Source of the DNA: Cellulophaga sp.
Lineage (GTDB): Bacteria > Bacteroidota > Bacteroidia > Flavobacteriales > Flavobacteriaceae
DNA: 39,290 bases
NCBI GenBank assembly: GCA_030731855.1
Contig: JANQTG010000177.1
Location: 1-39,290 of the forward strand
Direction of reading: 5' to 3'
The translations under genes were made by a program, and so were the position numbers. Shown here in pieces: positions 1 to 9,002 of the stretch. Positions within the stretch are counted from its first letter, which is position 1; each line of letters begins with the position of its first letter. The notes beneath the pieces are model-generated. The model saw nothing but the letters and a program-made list of their open reading frames with translations. It ran no database searches and was not told the DNA's origin.

Positions 1-15
1 ATGATCTTTGAACGT

Positions 16-92
16 TCGTTCATGGTTGATGGTTGTTCGTTGTTGGTTTATGGTTGATGGTTTATGGTTGTTGGTTGATCGTTTTCGGTTGA
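16..92. repeat. Tandem heptamer repeat, TGGTTGA family
   Basis: About eleven consecutive 7-nt units can be read without a gap. Most are TGGTTGA, TGGTTGT, TGGTTTA or TCGTTGT, so the consensus is near TGGTTGW. The repeat may begin before the window. A second copy in the opposite orientation lies at 31150-31214. It encodes no plausible protein and lies downstream of the minus-strand gene ending at 163. Confidence 0.8.
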
Positions 93-162
93 TGGTGAAA
101 ATTATTTTCAAATTAACTATTGGTACATTAGTAGCTTGAATCTGTTGTTACATTAAACTTCT

Positions 163-678
163 TTACCACAAATTACTAATCTCTTTTTTTACAAAAGATA
201 ATGCCGTACCTGATGGTGATGCTTTATCCATAGTATCGCTAAGCACATCTTCTCTTAATTTATCGGCAGATTCCGAACTCATAGCGGCTTTTCTTATAGA
301 CTGAATCGTGGCACTTTTGGCTGCTTTAATAATATTCCAACAGTCATCGGTTAAATATATTTGTTGTGAAAGATTATGTTCAAACTCAGTTTCAATACTT
401 TTAATCAAGAGTGATTCGTAATCGTTTTTATTATTCGATTTTGGAGCCACACGCACAACAAGACTTGGCAAGGCTATACGTTCTAAAAATAATGCCATAC
501 GCTCATAAGCTTGTAAACGAATGGGTAAGGTATTTTTTTGAGTGTCTTTTTGTAAAAGATATCTTCTACGACCTTCTTCATTTTTAGTATGTAGTTTAAA
601 AAAATAAAAAGCGACAACGCCCGTAACCACAGCTGGTAATAAAAAAGCAAAAGCTTGTAGAATTTGTTCTCCGTTCAT
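163..678 (-). CDS. Conserved membrane-anchored protein of unknown function
   Basis: This 171-residue protein starts at an ATG (678-676). Residues about 7-27 form one hydrophobic membrane segment. A charged stretch rich in Lys, Arg and Glu follows, then a helical cytoplasmic part containing the phrase RLQAYERMALFLERI. The overall look is of a small Bacteroidota-conserved membrane protein with a soluble helical domain. I do not recognise a catalytic motif. It is the last gene of a minus-strand series and is followed by the heptamer repeat at 16-92. Its frame and composition fit a real gene, but I can assign no function. Confidence 0.8.
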   Translation of the reverse strand: MNGEQILQAFAFLLPAVVTGVVAFYFFKLHTKNEEGRRRYLLQKDTQKNTLPIRLQAYERMALFLERIALPSLVVRVAPKSNNKNDYESLLIKSIETEFEHNLSQQIYLTDDCWNIIKAAKSATIQSIRKAAMSSESADKLREDVLSDTMDKASPSGTALSFVKKEISNLW

Positions 679-782
679 AATAAGTTTGGTTTAAAATGTT
701 TTCCTTTTTTTAAACGACTGTTTATTTGAAAAAGTATTGCATCCAAGCTATTTTTTAAATTTAAGAGTAGATATTTCTGTAT

Positions 783-1306
783 TTAGTTTGTGATAAAATA
801 TTCTACATTTACTAATGTAATATTTTCAGCATATCCAATATCAAAATTAATAGGAAACTGTTTATCATAAGTTAATATACAACTAGATTTTGCATCAATA
901 CCATAACATGGATTACTAGCATCAACAGAGTATCCTTCTCCTCTAAACTCTAAACCCTGAGATGCCGTAGTTAAAACTGGAACCCCTTTAACAACATAAT
1001 CGTTAGGATTATTAAGTTTTATTTGAAACTCTAATCTTGTTTTATTATTTATTAAATCTATTGAATACCTAAAAAAAATAACTTCATATGTAAAATTTTC
1101 AAGGGCTATTGGGTCAATTATTGTAACTTCCAATGGTTCTGGGAAATCACAAGATACTTCTTTCAAAACATCATAGGTATAAAATTGTGTTCCGACAAAA
1201 TAACCTTGAGGGATTATATCATTTTTTTACAATCTTCTTTAGAATCGCAACCTAAAAACATATTAAATATGAAACATAATAAGGCAAAATTAAAAATCGT
1301 TTTCAT
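783..1306 (-). pseudogene. Putative lipoprotein with a frameshift in an A7 run
   Basis: Two frames join into one protein. From the ATG at 1306-1304 the sequence encodes a lipoprotein signal ending FNMFLGC, with the lipid-accepting Cys at residue 20, then DSKEDCKK, and reaches a TAA soon after a run of seven A (1222-1228, T on the plus strand). Adding one A moves the reading into a second frame that continues IIPQGYFVGTQFY and runs to the stop at 783, giving about 174 residues. The downstream part alone has only a TTG as possible start. The mature part contains several Cys and looks like a beta-rich secreted domain that I cannot name. The cause could be a genuine inactivation, a slippage-switched gene or a homopolymer sequencing error. 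Confidence 0.7.
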
Positions 1307-1426
1307 TTCACTTAATAAAATTAACTTAGTTATTTAACTCCATATAGCTAACGTAAATGAACAAAATATTTTGATATGAAAAGAAAAAAAATCCATGAAG
1401 ATTTATAAAATTTAATACCTAGTAAT

Positions 1427-2212
1427 TCAATTATTAGACGTTTTCATATCCTCACGAAGTTCAAAATAAAAAGTGTCAAATTTTGGATACACTTTAATAT
1501 TCATTCCTTCTGAAAAACCACCATCTTTTGCAACGGGACTGATGCGGCTTGAAGTAATGCTATATTGTTTCAAAAATTTATTCACTACCAAAGTAGCCTG
1601 ATTTAGGGCAACATCAAACTCACCAGTATTCGTGATTGCCTCAATGACAATATTCGTATCTCTATAATTTTTTAATACCGTGGCTATTTTGTTTATGGTT
1701 GCCTCGGCAACTGCTTTTTCATCTGCATTTTTACTCGTTAGGCCATCGCGAGTTGCTTGATTTAATGCCACTACTATCGCACCATTCGTTACGTTAATAT
1801 TTGCCGTTTCCCCTAAAGCTTTTTTAAAATCTGTTAGAACTAATAAGGCGATAGAATCATGCGAATTGAAACGATCTGTTATTTTTTTTAATTGAATTTC
1901 TTTAGCGCGTAAACTTTCTAAAGTCTTACCAATATTTTCTGATTTTTCGATAGATGCAGACGTAAAATTGTTGATGTTTTGCATCAACGATCTATTGGTT
2001 TCTAACAATTCGTCTGCTTGTGCTTTGTATGATTCTGACTCAGTTTTACTGACTATTTCTTTTTTTCTTGAAATAGCTAACTGATTTTGAACAGAATCTT
2101 TCGCTGATTTTAAATTTTCAATTTCTTGTAGTAAATCGCTCTTTTTTTGAGCTTGCGTTTGATGAACACTGATAAGAATAATACAAATCAAAAAATAATT
2201 TTTAAGCATCAT
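1427..2212 (-). CDS. Exported coiled-coil protein with a degenerate OmpA-like C-terminus
   Basis: This 261-residue protein has a signal peptide ending about residue 21 (HQTQAQ). A coiled-coil region spans about residues 22-115 and a globular C-terminal domain about 120-261. The layout and the ending (PKFDTFYFELREDMK) match the OmpA-family lipoprotein at 12734-13585, whose end reads PKIDQFYEMIEEGMK. The two are therefore probable paralogues. The usual OmpA peptidoglycan-binding signatures are missing here: the GHTDN element reads AITNTGE, LSxxRA reads ALNQAT, and NRRTRI reads EGMNIKV. It also lacks the lipobox Cys. It is probably periplasmic, and its role is unknown. Two adjacent ATGs make the exact start uncertain by one codon. 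Confidence 0.75.
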   Translation of the reverse strand: MMLKNYFLICIILISVHQTQAQKKSDLLQEIENLKSAKDSVQNQLAISRKKEIVSKTESESYKAQADELLETNRSLMQNINNFTSASIEKSENIGKTLESLRAKEIQLKKITDRFNSHDSIALLVLTDFKKALGETANINVTNGAIVVALNQATRDGLTSKNADEKAVAEATINKIATVLKNYRDTNIVIEAITNTGEFDVALNQATLVVNKFLKQYSITSSRISPVAKDGGFSEGMNIKVYPKFDTFYFELREDMKTSNN

Positions 2213-2266
2213 TGGTAATAATAATTTATTAGTTAATAAAAGTTCGATTAAATATTATTTTATTTT

Positions 2267-3817
2267 TTATTGTCGTTTTCCTCCTAAATAAACACAATTT
2301 TGAAGTGCTTCAATACCATCAAAAGTCACAGTGCTTTTCTGATATTTATAGGTACTTCTTAAGGTTCTGGTTAAATCGGTATCGTCTACATTTACCTGAA
2401 TATCATCCATGTTAAACTGACAAGGATGTTCATAGCCTGCGGCATGGGTAATTTCTAAAAACTCTTTTCTAAAGGTTTTAAAATATTGCCCCAATCGCTC
2501 CGACTTTAAGGTAACATCAATTCCGTTTTGCAACCATTTATTTTGCGTTGCAATTCCTGTCGGACATCGGTTGGTATGGCATACTTGCGCTTGAATGCAA
2601 CCTATACTCATCATGGCTTCACGTGCCACGTTGATACAATCTGCACCCATAGCAAAAGCCATAGCAGCTTTTGCAGGAAATCCTAATTTACCGCTGCCTA
2701 TAAATACAATTCTATCCGCAAGGCCTCTATCTAAAAATACTTTATATAAGCTCGAAAAACCATAGACCCAAGGCAACGAAACGTGATCTGCAAAACTTGG
2801 AGGTGCAGCACCAGTACCACCTTCACCACCATCAACGGTTATAAAATCTGGTCCTTTTCCCGTTTTGACCATTAAATCTGCCAAATGTTCCCATTGGTCT
2901 AATTTTCCGATGGCAGCCTTAATTCCCACAGGTAATCCTGTTTCTTCTGCAATTTTTTCAATAAGTACCAGTAATTCTGGAATACTTTTGAAAGCTTTGT
3001 GTGTTGCTGGAGAAAGTACATCTTTACCTACTTCAACGCCTCTAATTTCTGCCAATTCGGGCGTTATTTTTGCGCCAGGTAGCACTCCACCTTTACCAGG
3101 TTTTGCGCCTTGTGAAAGTTTAATTTCAATCGCTTTAATACATGGATTATCTGCTACTAATTTTTTAAGCTTTTCCATAGAAAGACTTCCTTCTTCAGAA
3201 CGAACTCCAAAATAACCTGTTCCAAAATGAAAAATAACATCGCCACCTTGTTTATGGTATGGTGAAAGTCCGCCTTCGCCAGTATTATGATATGCATCTG
3301 CTTTTTCAACCCCTTTATTCATAGCTTCAACCGCTGCTGCGGAGAGGGAACCAAAACTCATTGCAGAAACATTAATTATAGATGCAGGCCTATAAGGTTT
3401 TTTCCGTTTGTTAAATTCCCCCATAATTTTTGCACAGGGTACAAAGCTTGCATCTAAAAAGTTGGGGTGGTTTTCGGGCAATTCATACGCTAACATTTGA
3501 TTTTTAATAAAGATGTGTTGGTGTGCATAAATATCTCTATCAGTACCAAATCCTTCGTAGTTATTTTGCTTTTTTGAAGAGGCGTAAATCCAACTGCGCT
3601 CTATTCTATTAAAAGGAAGCTCCTCACGGTTGTTAGCCACAAAATACTGACGCATTTCTGGACCAATACTTTCTAACCAATAGCGTAAATGCCCAACAAC
3701 CGGAAAGTTATGGGAAATAGTATGTGCTCGTTGTACAAAAATATCTCTAATGGCTACGATAAAAAGGAAAAGTAAAACCCAAGCCCACCAAGGAATATTT
3801 TTTAAAAAGTCAATCAT
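2267..3817 (-). CDS. Membrane-anchored FMN-binding glutamate synthase-family protein
   Basis: This 516-residue protein has one N-terminal membrane segment (about residues 8-24, rich in Trp). A domain homologous to the FMN/synthase domain of the glutamate synthase large subunit follows. Visible family marks are GEGGLSPYH, the lysine-rich phosphate-binding stretch around KLSQGAKPGKGG, TVDGGEGGTGAAP, and a C-x5-C-x4-C cluster at about residues 406-417 that matches the 3Fe-4S ligands of GltB. The glutaminase and C-terminal GXGXG domains of full GltB are absent. It therefore probably does not make glutamate from glutamine alone, and its substrate cannot be inferred. Flavin and 3Fe-4S binding is known for the family and inferred here. 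Confidence 0.9.
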   Translation of the reverse strand: MIDFLKNIPWWAWVLLFLFIVAIRDIFVQRAHTISHNFPVVGHLRYWLESIGPEMRQYFVANNREELPFNRIERSWIYASSKKQNNYEGFGTDRDIYAHQHIFIKNQMLAYELPENHPNFLDASFVPCAKIMGEFNKRKKPYRPASIINVSAMSFGSLSAAAVEAMNKGVEKADAYHNTGEGGLSPYHKQGGDVIFHFGTGYFGVRSEEGSLSMEKLKKLVADNPCIKAIEIKLSQGAKPGKGGVLPGAKITPELAEIRGVEVGKDVLSPATHKAFKSIPELLVLIEKIAEETGLPVGIKAAIGKLDQWEHLADLMVKTGKGPDFITVDGGEGGTGAAPPSFADHVSLPWVYGFSSLYKVFLDRGLADRIVFIGSGKLGFPAKAAMAFAMGADCINVAREAMMSIGCIQAQVCHTNRCPTGIATQNKWLQNGIDVTLKSERLGQYFKTFRKEFLEITHAAGYEHPCQFNMDDIQVNVDDTDLTRTLRSTYKYQKSTVTFDGIEALQNCVYLGGKRQ

Positions 3818-4069
3818 TTTTTTAGATTATTGGATTGATAAAAAAATAAGAAACAAAATTAATACAATAAAAGTGAAATAATGCTTAGTTAATAAGTGAG
3901 ATAGTTTGTTAGTGAAATAATTATTTAGTTCGTTCTTATCTAATGTGTCTAACTTTTACAGTTATTCATTTTTCAAATCAGTGAATTTTCAAATATTCAA
4001 ATTAATAATTGATACCTTAAAACTATTGTTATACCCGCCTGCCAGACGGACAGGTTTTTATATTGAAGA
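3818..4069. other. AT-rich intergenic stretch with a small GC-rich hairpin
   Basis: No coding potential is convincing here. The open frame crossing into 4214 on the plus strand overlaps the end of the M20 gene in another frame. The stretch carries a GC-rich 21-nt element at 4034-4054. The rest is AT-rich, with a short TTAGATTATTGGATT string near 3823 resembling sequence at 10637-10660. Confidence 0.5.
4034..4054. repeat. Short GC-rich hairpin element
   Basis: A stem is formed by CCTGCC (4038-4043) and GGaCAGG (4048-4054), with one bulged A and an AGAC loop. It is followed by TTTTT on the plus strand. Its GC-rich composition stands out in an AT-rich gap. Similar CCCGCCTGCC elements are dispersed in related genomes as I remember them, so it is more likely a dispersed repeat than a gene-specific site. 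It could also end minus-strand transcription of the M20 gene. Confidence 0.5.
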
Positions 4070-5347
4070 TCATCTTTTATTCAGAAAATCTAAACTCATT
4101 TCCGTCATGGTTTTTACGCCTAAAAGTAATCCACTATCATCAATTTTAAAATCTGGTGTGTGGTGCGGAAACGTCTCGGAGTTTCCTGGGGTCATTCCCC
4201 CTAAAAAGAAATAAAAGCCTGGAATTACTTTCTGAAAATAGGAGAAATCTTCAGCGCCAGTAACTGCTTTTTGAGTTTGTACATTATCTTTTCCAGCAAT
4301 ACGCTCCATGGTGGGTACCATTTGCAACACTAAATCTGGATCATTATAGGTTATTTCTGTACTGTTGGTTATTTCTATCGTAGCGTCGCCGCCATAAGCT
4401 TTTGCTAATGCAGGCACCATTTCTCTCATTCTACGATTGATTAATTCTTGCATATCGTAATCTAATGTTCTAATCGTACCAATCATTTCAGCACTTTCAG
4501 GAATAATATTAAAACGTACCCCACTCGTAATTTTACCAACAGTAATTACGGCTGCTTCATTGGTTAAATTGGCTTCGCGACTAATAATAGTTTGTAAGCC
4601 ATCAATAATTTTAGCACTGATTAAAATAGGATCAACACCTGCCCAAGGTTGCGAACCGTGACTTTGTTTTCCTTTAACATTGATTACAAAACGCTGCGCT
4701 GCGGCCATAGTACCCCCAGATTTGTAGCGAATAGTGCCTACAGGAGTGCTTGAATTTATATGCAAACCAAAAATAGCATCTACTTTAGGATTTTCTAATA
4801 CCCCTTCTTTAATCATCAATGATGCACCACCTTCTTCTCCCGGAGGTGCGCCTTCTTCAGCAGGCTGAAAAATAAATTTCACGGTACCCTTAATCTTATC
4901 TTTATTTTTTGATAATACTTCGGCAACGCCCATTAATATGGCGATGTGGGTATCATGTCCACAGGCATGCATAACCCCAACTTTTTCGCCTGCAAACTCG
5001 CCAATTTCGACAGATTTATAAGGTAAATCATTGCGCTCTGTTACGGGTAGCGCATCAATATCTGCGCGTAACCCGATTACTTTACCTGGTTTATTTCCTT
5101 TCAAAATTCCCACAACCCCAGTTTTTGCGATGCCTGTTTGCACTTCCATCCCTAAAGATTTTAAATGTGCTGCAATTTTTTCCGCCGTTTTAAATTCTCT
5201 GTTGGATAGTTCTGGAAATTGATGAAAATCTCTTCGCCAATCAATTACTTTCGCTTCTACGTTTTTATAATCCTTATCTAAGTTTGCGTTTTGGGCTAAA
5301 AGTGACCCCCCAAAAAGAAGGCAACAGGTAAAAAATACTCTAGTCAT
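4070..5347 (-). CDS. Exported M20-family amidohydrolase (peptidase M20D type)
   Basis: This 425-residue protein has a signal peptide (about residues 1-18, ending SLLAQ) and is expected in the periplasm. The metal-binding signature MHACGHDTH is at about residues 126-135, and the acidic FQPAEEG element follows some 35 residues later. These are typical of the aminoacylase/IAA-amino-acid hydrolase group, which removes acyl groups or cleaves amides with two metal ions. A dimerisation-domain insert starts after SSTPVGT. The natural substrate cannot be read from sequence. The gene starts 3 nt after the stop of the upstream DsrE-like gene, so the two are almost certainly cotranscribed. Confidence 0.92.
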   Translation of the reverse strand: MTRVFFTCCLLFGGSLLAQNANLDKDYKNVEAKVIDWRRDFHQFPELSNREFKTAEKIAAHLKSLGMEVQTGIAKTGVVGILKGNKPGKVIGLRADIDALPVTERNDLPYKSVEIGEFAGEKVGVMHACGHDTHIAILMGVAEVLSKNKDKIKGTVKFIFQPAEEGAPPGEEGGASLMIKEGVLENPKVDAIFGLHINSSTPVGTIRYKSGGTMAAAQRFVINVKGKQSHGSQPWAGVDPILISAKIIDGLQTIISREANLTNEAAVITVGKITSGVRFNIIPESAEMIGTIRTLDYDMQELINRRMREMVPALAKAYGGDATIEITNSTEITYNDPDLVLQMVPTMERIAGKDNVQTQKAVTGAEDFSYFQKVIPGFYFFLGGMTPGNSETFPHHTPDFKIDDSGLLLGVKTMTEMSLDFLNKR

Positions 5348-5350
5348 ATT

Positions 5351-5884
5351 TTAAAATTTTATAAGGTTATAGTCGTCTTTTTGTAATTGAATTAGTGCCG
5401 TCATAGCAGACAAGGCTACTTGCACACCTGGTAATAATTCTTCTTTAGAATAGCCACGAGAGACAATAGATTGTCCGCAAACAATTACTTGTCCGCCAGC
5501 CGCTTGCAGGGCTTTTATAAGGTCTGTATTTGGGTTATCTACGCCATATTTTTTTTGATATGCTTCGTTGGTAATTATATCTTTTGTTGCTACGTTATGT
5601 ACAACCAAAGCTATTTTTAGATTTTCAGAAGCAACCCCCGCTTGTGCGTGCATATTTAAAAAACGCGCAGCAGTTTCGAGATAAGCACTCAAATTTTCTT
5701 TGTTTTCTGGGGATTGCATTACATCAAAAACAGCTTTAAATTCTAGGGTCTTATCTGTCTTAAAATCTGGATTCTGTATTTTAGCAACTTTTCCGAATTC
5801 TGTGATAATTGGCCCAGTGGCTTTTTCTTGTGAAAAACCTGTAAAAATAAAAAAAGAAGTAGTAATTAATAGTATCGATTTCAT
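5351..5884 (-). CDS. Exported DsrE/F-like protein
   Basis: I place the start at the ATG 5884-5882 (MKSILLI). A longer reading would need a TTG two codons upstream. The protein is about 177 residues with a signal peptide ending near TGFSQ, so it is predicted to be periplasmic. The C-terminal two thirds carry a DsrE-like fold, including IALVVHN, a long helix, and VIVCGQS with the conserved Cys. Members of this family often handle sulfur or sulfane groups, but many exported members have no known role. It is the first gene of a two-gene unit with the M20 amidohydrolase. Confidence 0.82.
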   Translation of the reverse strand: MKSILLITTSFFIFTGFSQEKATGPIITEFGKVAKIQNPDFKTDKTLEFKAVFDVMQSPENKENLSAYLETAARFLNMHAQAGVASENLKIALVVHNVATKDIITNEAYQKKYGVDNPNTDLIKALQAAGGQVIVCGQSIVSRGYSKEELLPGVQVALSAMTALIQLQKDDYNLIKF

Positions 5885-5933
5885 TATCAAATAATTATAA
5901 AAAATATTTCACTAATGGTTTGTTCTTGTCTTT

Positions 5934-5941
5934 CAAATATA
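5934..5941 (-). promoter_or_regulatory. Probable -7 promoter box, TATATTTG
   Basis: The minus strand reads TATATTTG, a match to the Bacteroidota TAnnTTTG box. It lies about 50 nt upstream of the DsrE-like start codon and would serve the DsrE/M20 pair. The -33 element was not resolved. Confidence 0.5.
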
Positions 5942-6054
5942 TTCAAATTAGAACGAATTCACCTTTATTGTTCATAATTATTAAACCTAGCATTTTAGTA
6001 TGCTACCAATAATCGCTAAATTCACACCTGCTTAAAAAACTTAATAAAGTACAC

Positions 6055-8385
6055 TTGGAAAACTATATCAATCAATTAAATGAAGCGCAACAAGCGCCCG
6101 TATTACATAAAGATGGTCCATTAATTGTAATCGCTGGTGCGGGCTCTGGTAAAACAAGGGTTTTAACGTTTCGCATCGCTTATTTAATGAGTAAAGGAGT
6201 AGATTCTTTTAATATTTTGGCACTTACCTTTACAAACAAGGCTGCCCGAGAAATGAAAGAACGTATTTCTAAAATTGTGGGGAGCTCCGAAGCTAAAAAC
6301 TTAATGATGGGAACTTTTCATTCTGTTTTCGCTAAACTTTTACGGTATGATGGGGATAAATTAGGCTTTCCAAGCAATTTTACCATTTATGATACGCAAG
6401 ATTCTCAGCGCTTAATTTCGGCCATTATTAAAGAAATGGGCCTTGATAAAGACATTTACAAGTACAAACAAGTACAAAACAGAATCTCGTCCTATAAGAA
6501 TAGTTTAATTACCGTTCGTGCTTATTTTAATGATAAAGATTTGCAGGAAGCTGATGCTATGGCAAAACGACCTAGAATGGGCGATATTTATCAAAATTAT
6601 GTAGATCGCTGTTTTAAAGCCGGAGCGATGGATTTTGATGATTTACTCCTAAGAACCAACGAATTATTAAACCGTTTTCCAGAAGTTTTAGCCAAATATC
6701 AAGATCGTTTTCGGTATATTTTAGTCGATGAGTACCAAGATACCAACCACTCACAATACCTAATCATAAAAGCTTTATCAGATAAATTTCAGAATATTTG
6801 TGTAGTGGGTGATGATGCACAAAGTATTTACTCTTTTCGCGGGGCAAACATTAGCAATATCTTAAATTTTCAGAAAGATTATGACAATGTTGCCATGTAT
6901 CGCTTAGAACAAAATTATCGTTCTACCCGGAATATTGTCAATGCTGCAAATTCGATTATCGCCAAAAATAAAAATCAACTCGAAAAAGTGGTTTGGACCG
7001 ACAATGATGATGGTGCCGCCATAAAAATCCATCGAAGCCCTACAGATGCAGAAGAAGGTAGATTTGTCGCGGGTTCTATTTTTGAAAATCGCATGCAACA
7101 CCAAATGCCAAATGGTAATTTTGCTGTGTTATACCGAACCAATTCGCAGTCTAGAGCGATTGAAGACGGACTAAGAAAACGAGATATTCCGTATCGTATT
7201 TATGGCGGATTATCATTTTATCAGCGTAAAGAAATAAAGGATATCCTTTCTTATTTACGTTTAGTCATTAATCCGAAAGACGAAGAGGCTTTAAAGAGAG
7301 TGATTAATTTTCCTGGGCGTGGAATTGGTCAGACAACTATAGACAAACTCGTTTTGGCAGCCAATCACTACGGGCGCTCTATTTTTGAAGTAATCGAAAA
7401 TATCGATAAAATCAATCTTAAAATAAATTCAGGCACAAAAAATAAATTGGTAGATTTTACAAACATGATTAAGAGTTTTCAAATCATGAATCAAACCGCC
7501 GATGCCTTTACCTTGTCCGAACATGTGGCCAAAAAAACAGGAATTCTATTAGAATTTAAAAAAGATGGAACTCCCGAAGGGATTGCCCGAATGGATAATA
7601 TTGAGGAGTTGCTAAACGGTATTAAAGATTTTGTAGAAGGTCAAAAAGAAGTTGTTGATGCCACTGGAAATATTAGTGAGTTTCTAGAAGATGTAGCACT
7701 AGCGACTGATTTAGATAATGATAAGGGTGATGATGACCGTGTAGCATTAATGACGATACATTTAGCGAAAGGTTTGGAGTTTCCGTATGTGTATATTGTT
7801 GGCATGGAAGAAGATTTGTTTCCTTCTGGCATGAGCATGAATACCCGCAGTGAACTAGAAGAAGAACGCCGTTTATTTTATGTAGCACTCACCAGAGCCG
7901 AAAAGCAAGCCTATTTAACCTACACACAAAATAGATACCGCTGGGGAAAATTAATTGATGCTGAACCAAGCAGGTTTTTGGAAGAGATTGATGAACAGTA
8001 TGTAGAGAATTTAACTCCGATTGATAACGCTAGCTATCGCTATAAATCTTTAATTGATACCGATATTTTTGGCGATGTTGATAAAAGTAAATTAAGACAA
8101 GAAAAACCTAAAAGTGGTGTTCCACCAACCAGCTTAAAGCCGAATGAAAATCAGTTACAAAAACTCAGAAAATTAAAACCCGAATTAGCACAACCTATTG
8201 GGAATACCAATGTAATAGACCCCAATTTACAAGAAGGAAGCACCATAAACCACACCCGTTTTGGAAGAGGCAAAGTACTTAAATTAGAAGGTGTAGGTAA
8301 CGATAGAAAAGCCGAAATTCAGTTTGATGGTCCAGGAATTAAGAAACTATTACTGCGTTTTGCTAAATTGGAGGTTATTGGGTGA
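6055..8385 (+). CDS. uvrD: UvrD/PcrA-type superfamily 1 DNA helicase
   Basis: This 776-residue ATP-dependent 3'-5' DNA helicase is used in repair and replication restart. Visible motifs are Walker A GAGSGKT (28-34), motif II VDEYQD (about 223-228), motif III GDDAQSIYSFRG (about 252), motif IV QNYRSTRNI, motif V TIHLAKGLEF (about 566) and motif VI ALTRAEK. The last 50 residues form the Tudor-like domain typical of PcrA/UvrD, starting NHTRFGRGKVL. In other bacteria this domain contacts RNA polymerase. The only usable start seems to be a TTG at 6055, because no in-frame ATG lies between it and the upstream stop at 6010. Divergent from the DsrE/M20 pair. Confidence 0.96.
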   Translation: MENYINQLNEAQQAPVLHKDGPLIVIAGAGSGKTRVLTFRIAYLMSKGVDSFNILALTFTNKAAREMKERISKIVGSSEAKNLMMGTFHSVFAKLLRYDGDKLGFPSNFTIYDTQDSQRLISAIIKEMGLDKDIYKYKQVQNRISSYKNSLITVRAYFNDKDLQEADAMAKRPRMGDIYQNYVDRCFKAGAMDFDDLLLRTNELLNRFPEVLAKYQDRFRYILVDEYQDTNHSQYLIIKALSDKFQNICVVGDDAQSIYSFRGANISNILNFQKDYDNVAMYRLEQNYRSTRNIVNAANSIIAKNKNQLEKVVWTDNDDGAAIKIHRSPTDAEEGRFVAGSIFENRMQHQMPNGNFAVLYRTNSQSRAIEDGLRKRDIPYRIYGGLSFYQRKEIKDILSYLRLVINPKDEEALKRVINFPGRGIGQTTIDKLVLAANHYGRSIFEVIENIDKINLKINSGTKNKLVDFTNMIKSFQIMNQTADAFTLSEHVAKKTGILLEFKKDGTPEGIARMDNIEELLNGIKDFVEGQKEVVDATGNISEFLEDVALATDLDNDKGDDDRVALMTIHLAKGLEFPYVYIVGMEEDLFPSGMSMNTRSELEEERRLFYVALTRAEKQAYLTYTQNRYRWGKLIDAEPSRFLEEIDEQYVENLTPIDNASYRYKSLIDTDIFGDVDKSKLRQEKPKSGVPPTSLKPNENQLQKLRKLKPELAQPIGNTNVIDPNLQEGSTINHTRFGRGKVLKLEGVGNDRKAEIQFDGPGIKKLLLRFAKLEVIG

Positions 8386-8418
8386 TATTTAGTAAATTGA
8401 TACCATAAAACAAACGGT

Positions 8419-8994
8419 ATGAGCATTCAATTATTAGAAAAAGTATATCATCATCCTTTGATGACAGCAAATGATATTGCATCTATTATTAAAGAACATA
8501 AAAAAGTAAGCTTTAAAAAAGGAACGTTTATTTTAAAAGAAGGTCAAATTGCAAATAGTTATTTAATTATTGAAACTGGTTTATTGCGTTCTTTTGTTCA
8601 TGATTTTAATGGGAATGATATTACCACAAATTTTTATGGTTCCCAAGAAATAGCCATAGAAGTTTCATCGCTTTTTCAACGTATTCCTACCAAAGAAAAT
8701 ATCCAGACACTCACAGAGTGTGCGTGTTGGAAAATTGAATTTGATATTTTTCAAGAATTATTCCATTCAAGCGAGGGTTTTATAGAATGGGGAAGATCTT
8801 GGATGTCAAACGAATTATTTATGTTGAAACAGCGCAGTGTTACCATGTTGACTAAGAGTGCAACGGATAGATATTTAACTCTTCTTCAAGATAAGCCACA
8901 AATTATTCAACAAGCCTCCTTAAAATCCATCGCATCTTACTTGGGTATTACAGATACTTCGCTAAGTAGAATTAGGAAAGATATTTTTAAGTAA
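8419..8994 (+). CDS. Crp/Fnr-family transcriptional regulator
   Basis: This 191-residue protein has a cyclic-nucleotide-binding beta-barrel at about residues 20-120 (FILKEGQIANSYLIIETGLLR) and a C-terminal helix-turn-helix at about 160-190 (SIASYLGITDTSLSRIRKDI). It lacks the Cys pattern of oxygen-sensing Fnr, and the ligand is unknown. It starts 33 nt after uvrD. Its gene is followed by a hairpin at 9003-9024 that could be either its terminator or an operator for the next gene. Confidence 0.92.
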   Translation: MSIQLLEKVYHHPLMTANDIASIIKEHKKVSFKKGTFILKEGQIANSYLIIETGLLRSFVHDFNGNDITTNFYGSQEIAIEVSSLFQRIPTKENIQTLTECACWKIEFDIFQELFHSSEGFIEWGRSWMSNELFMLKQRSVTMLTKSATDRYLTLLQDKPQIIQQASLKSIASYLGITDTSLSRIRKDIFK

Positions 8995-9002
8995 AAACAT
9001 AT

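Noticed and set aside
16-92. CRISPR-like repeats
   Set aside because: Units are 7 nt and adjacent, with no spacers and no cas genes in the window.
2865-3215. Plus-strand open frame within the glutamate synthase-like gene
   Set aside because: It is a low-complexity Ser/Pro-rich shadow of a clearly coding opposite strand.
3945-4214. Open frame of 89 codons on the plus strand
   Set aside because: It overlaps the coding end of the M20 gene in another frame and includes the GC-rich hairpin; composition does not look coding.
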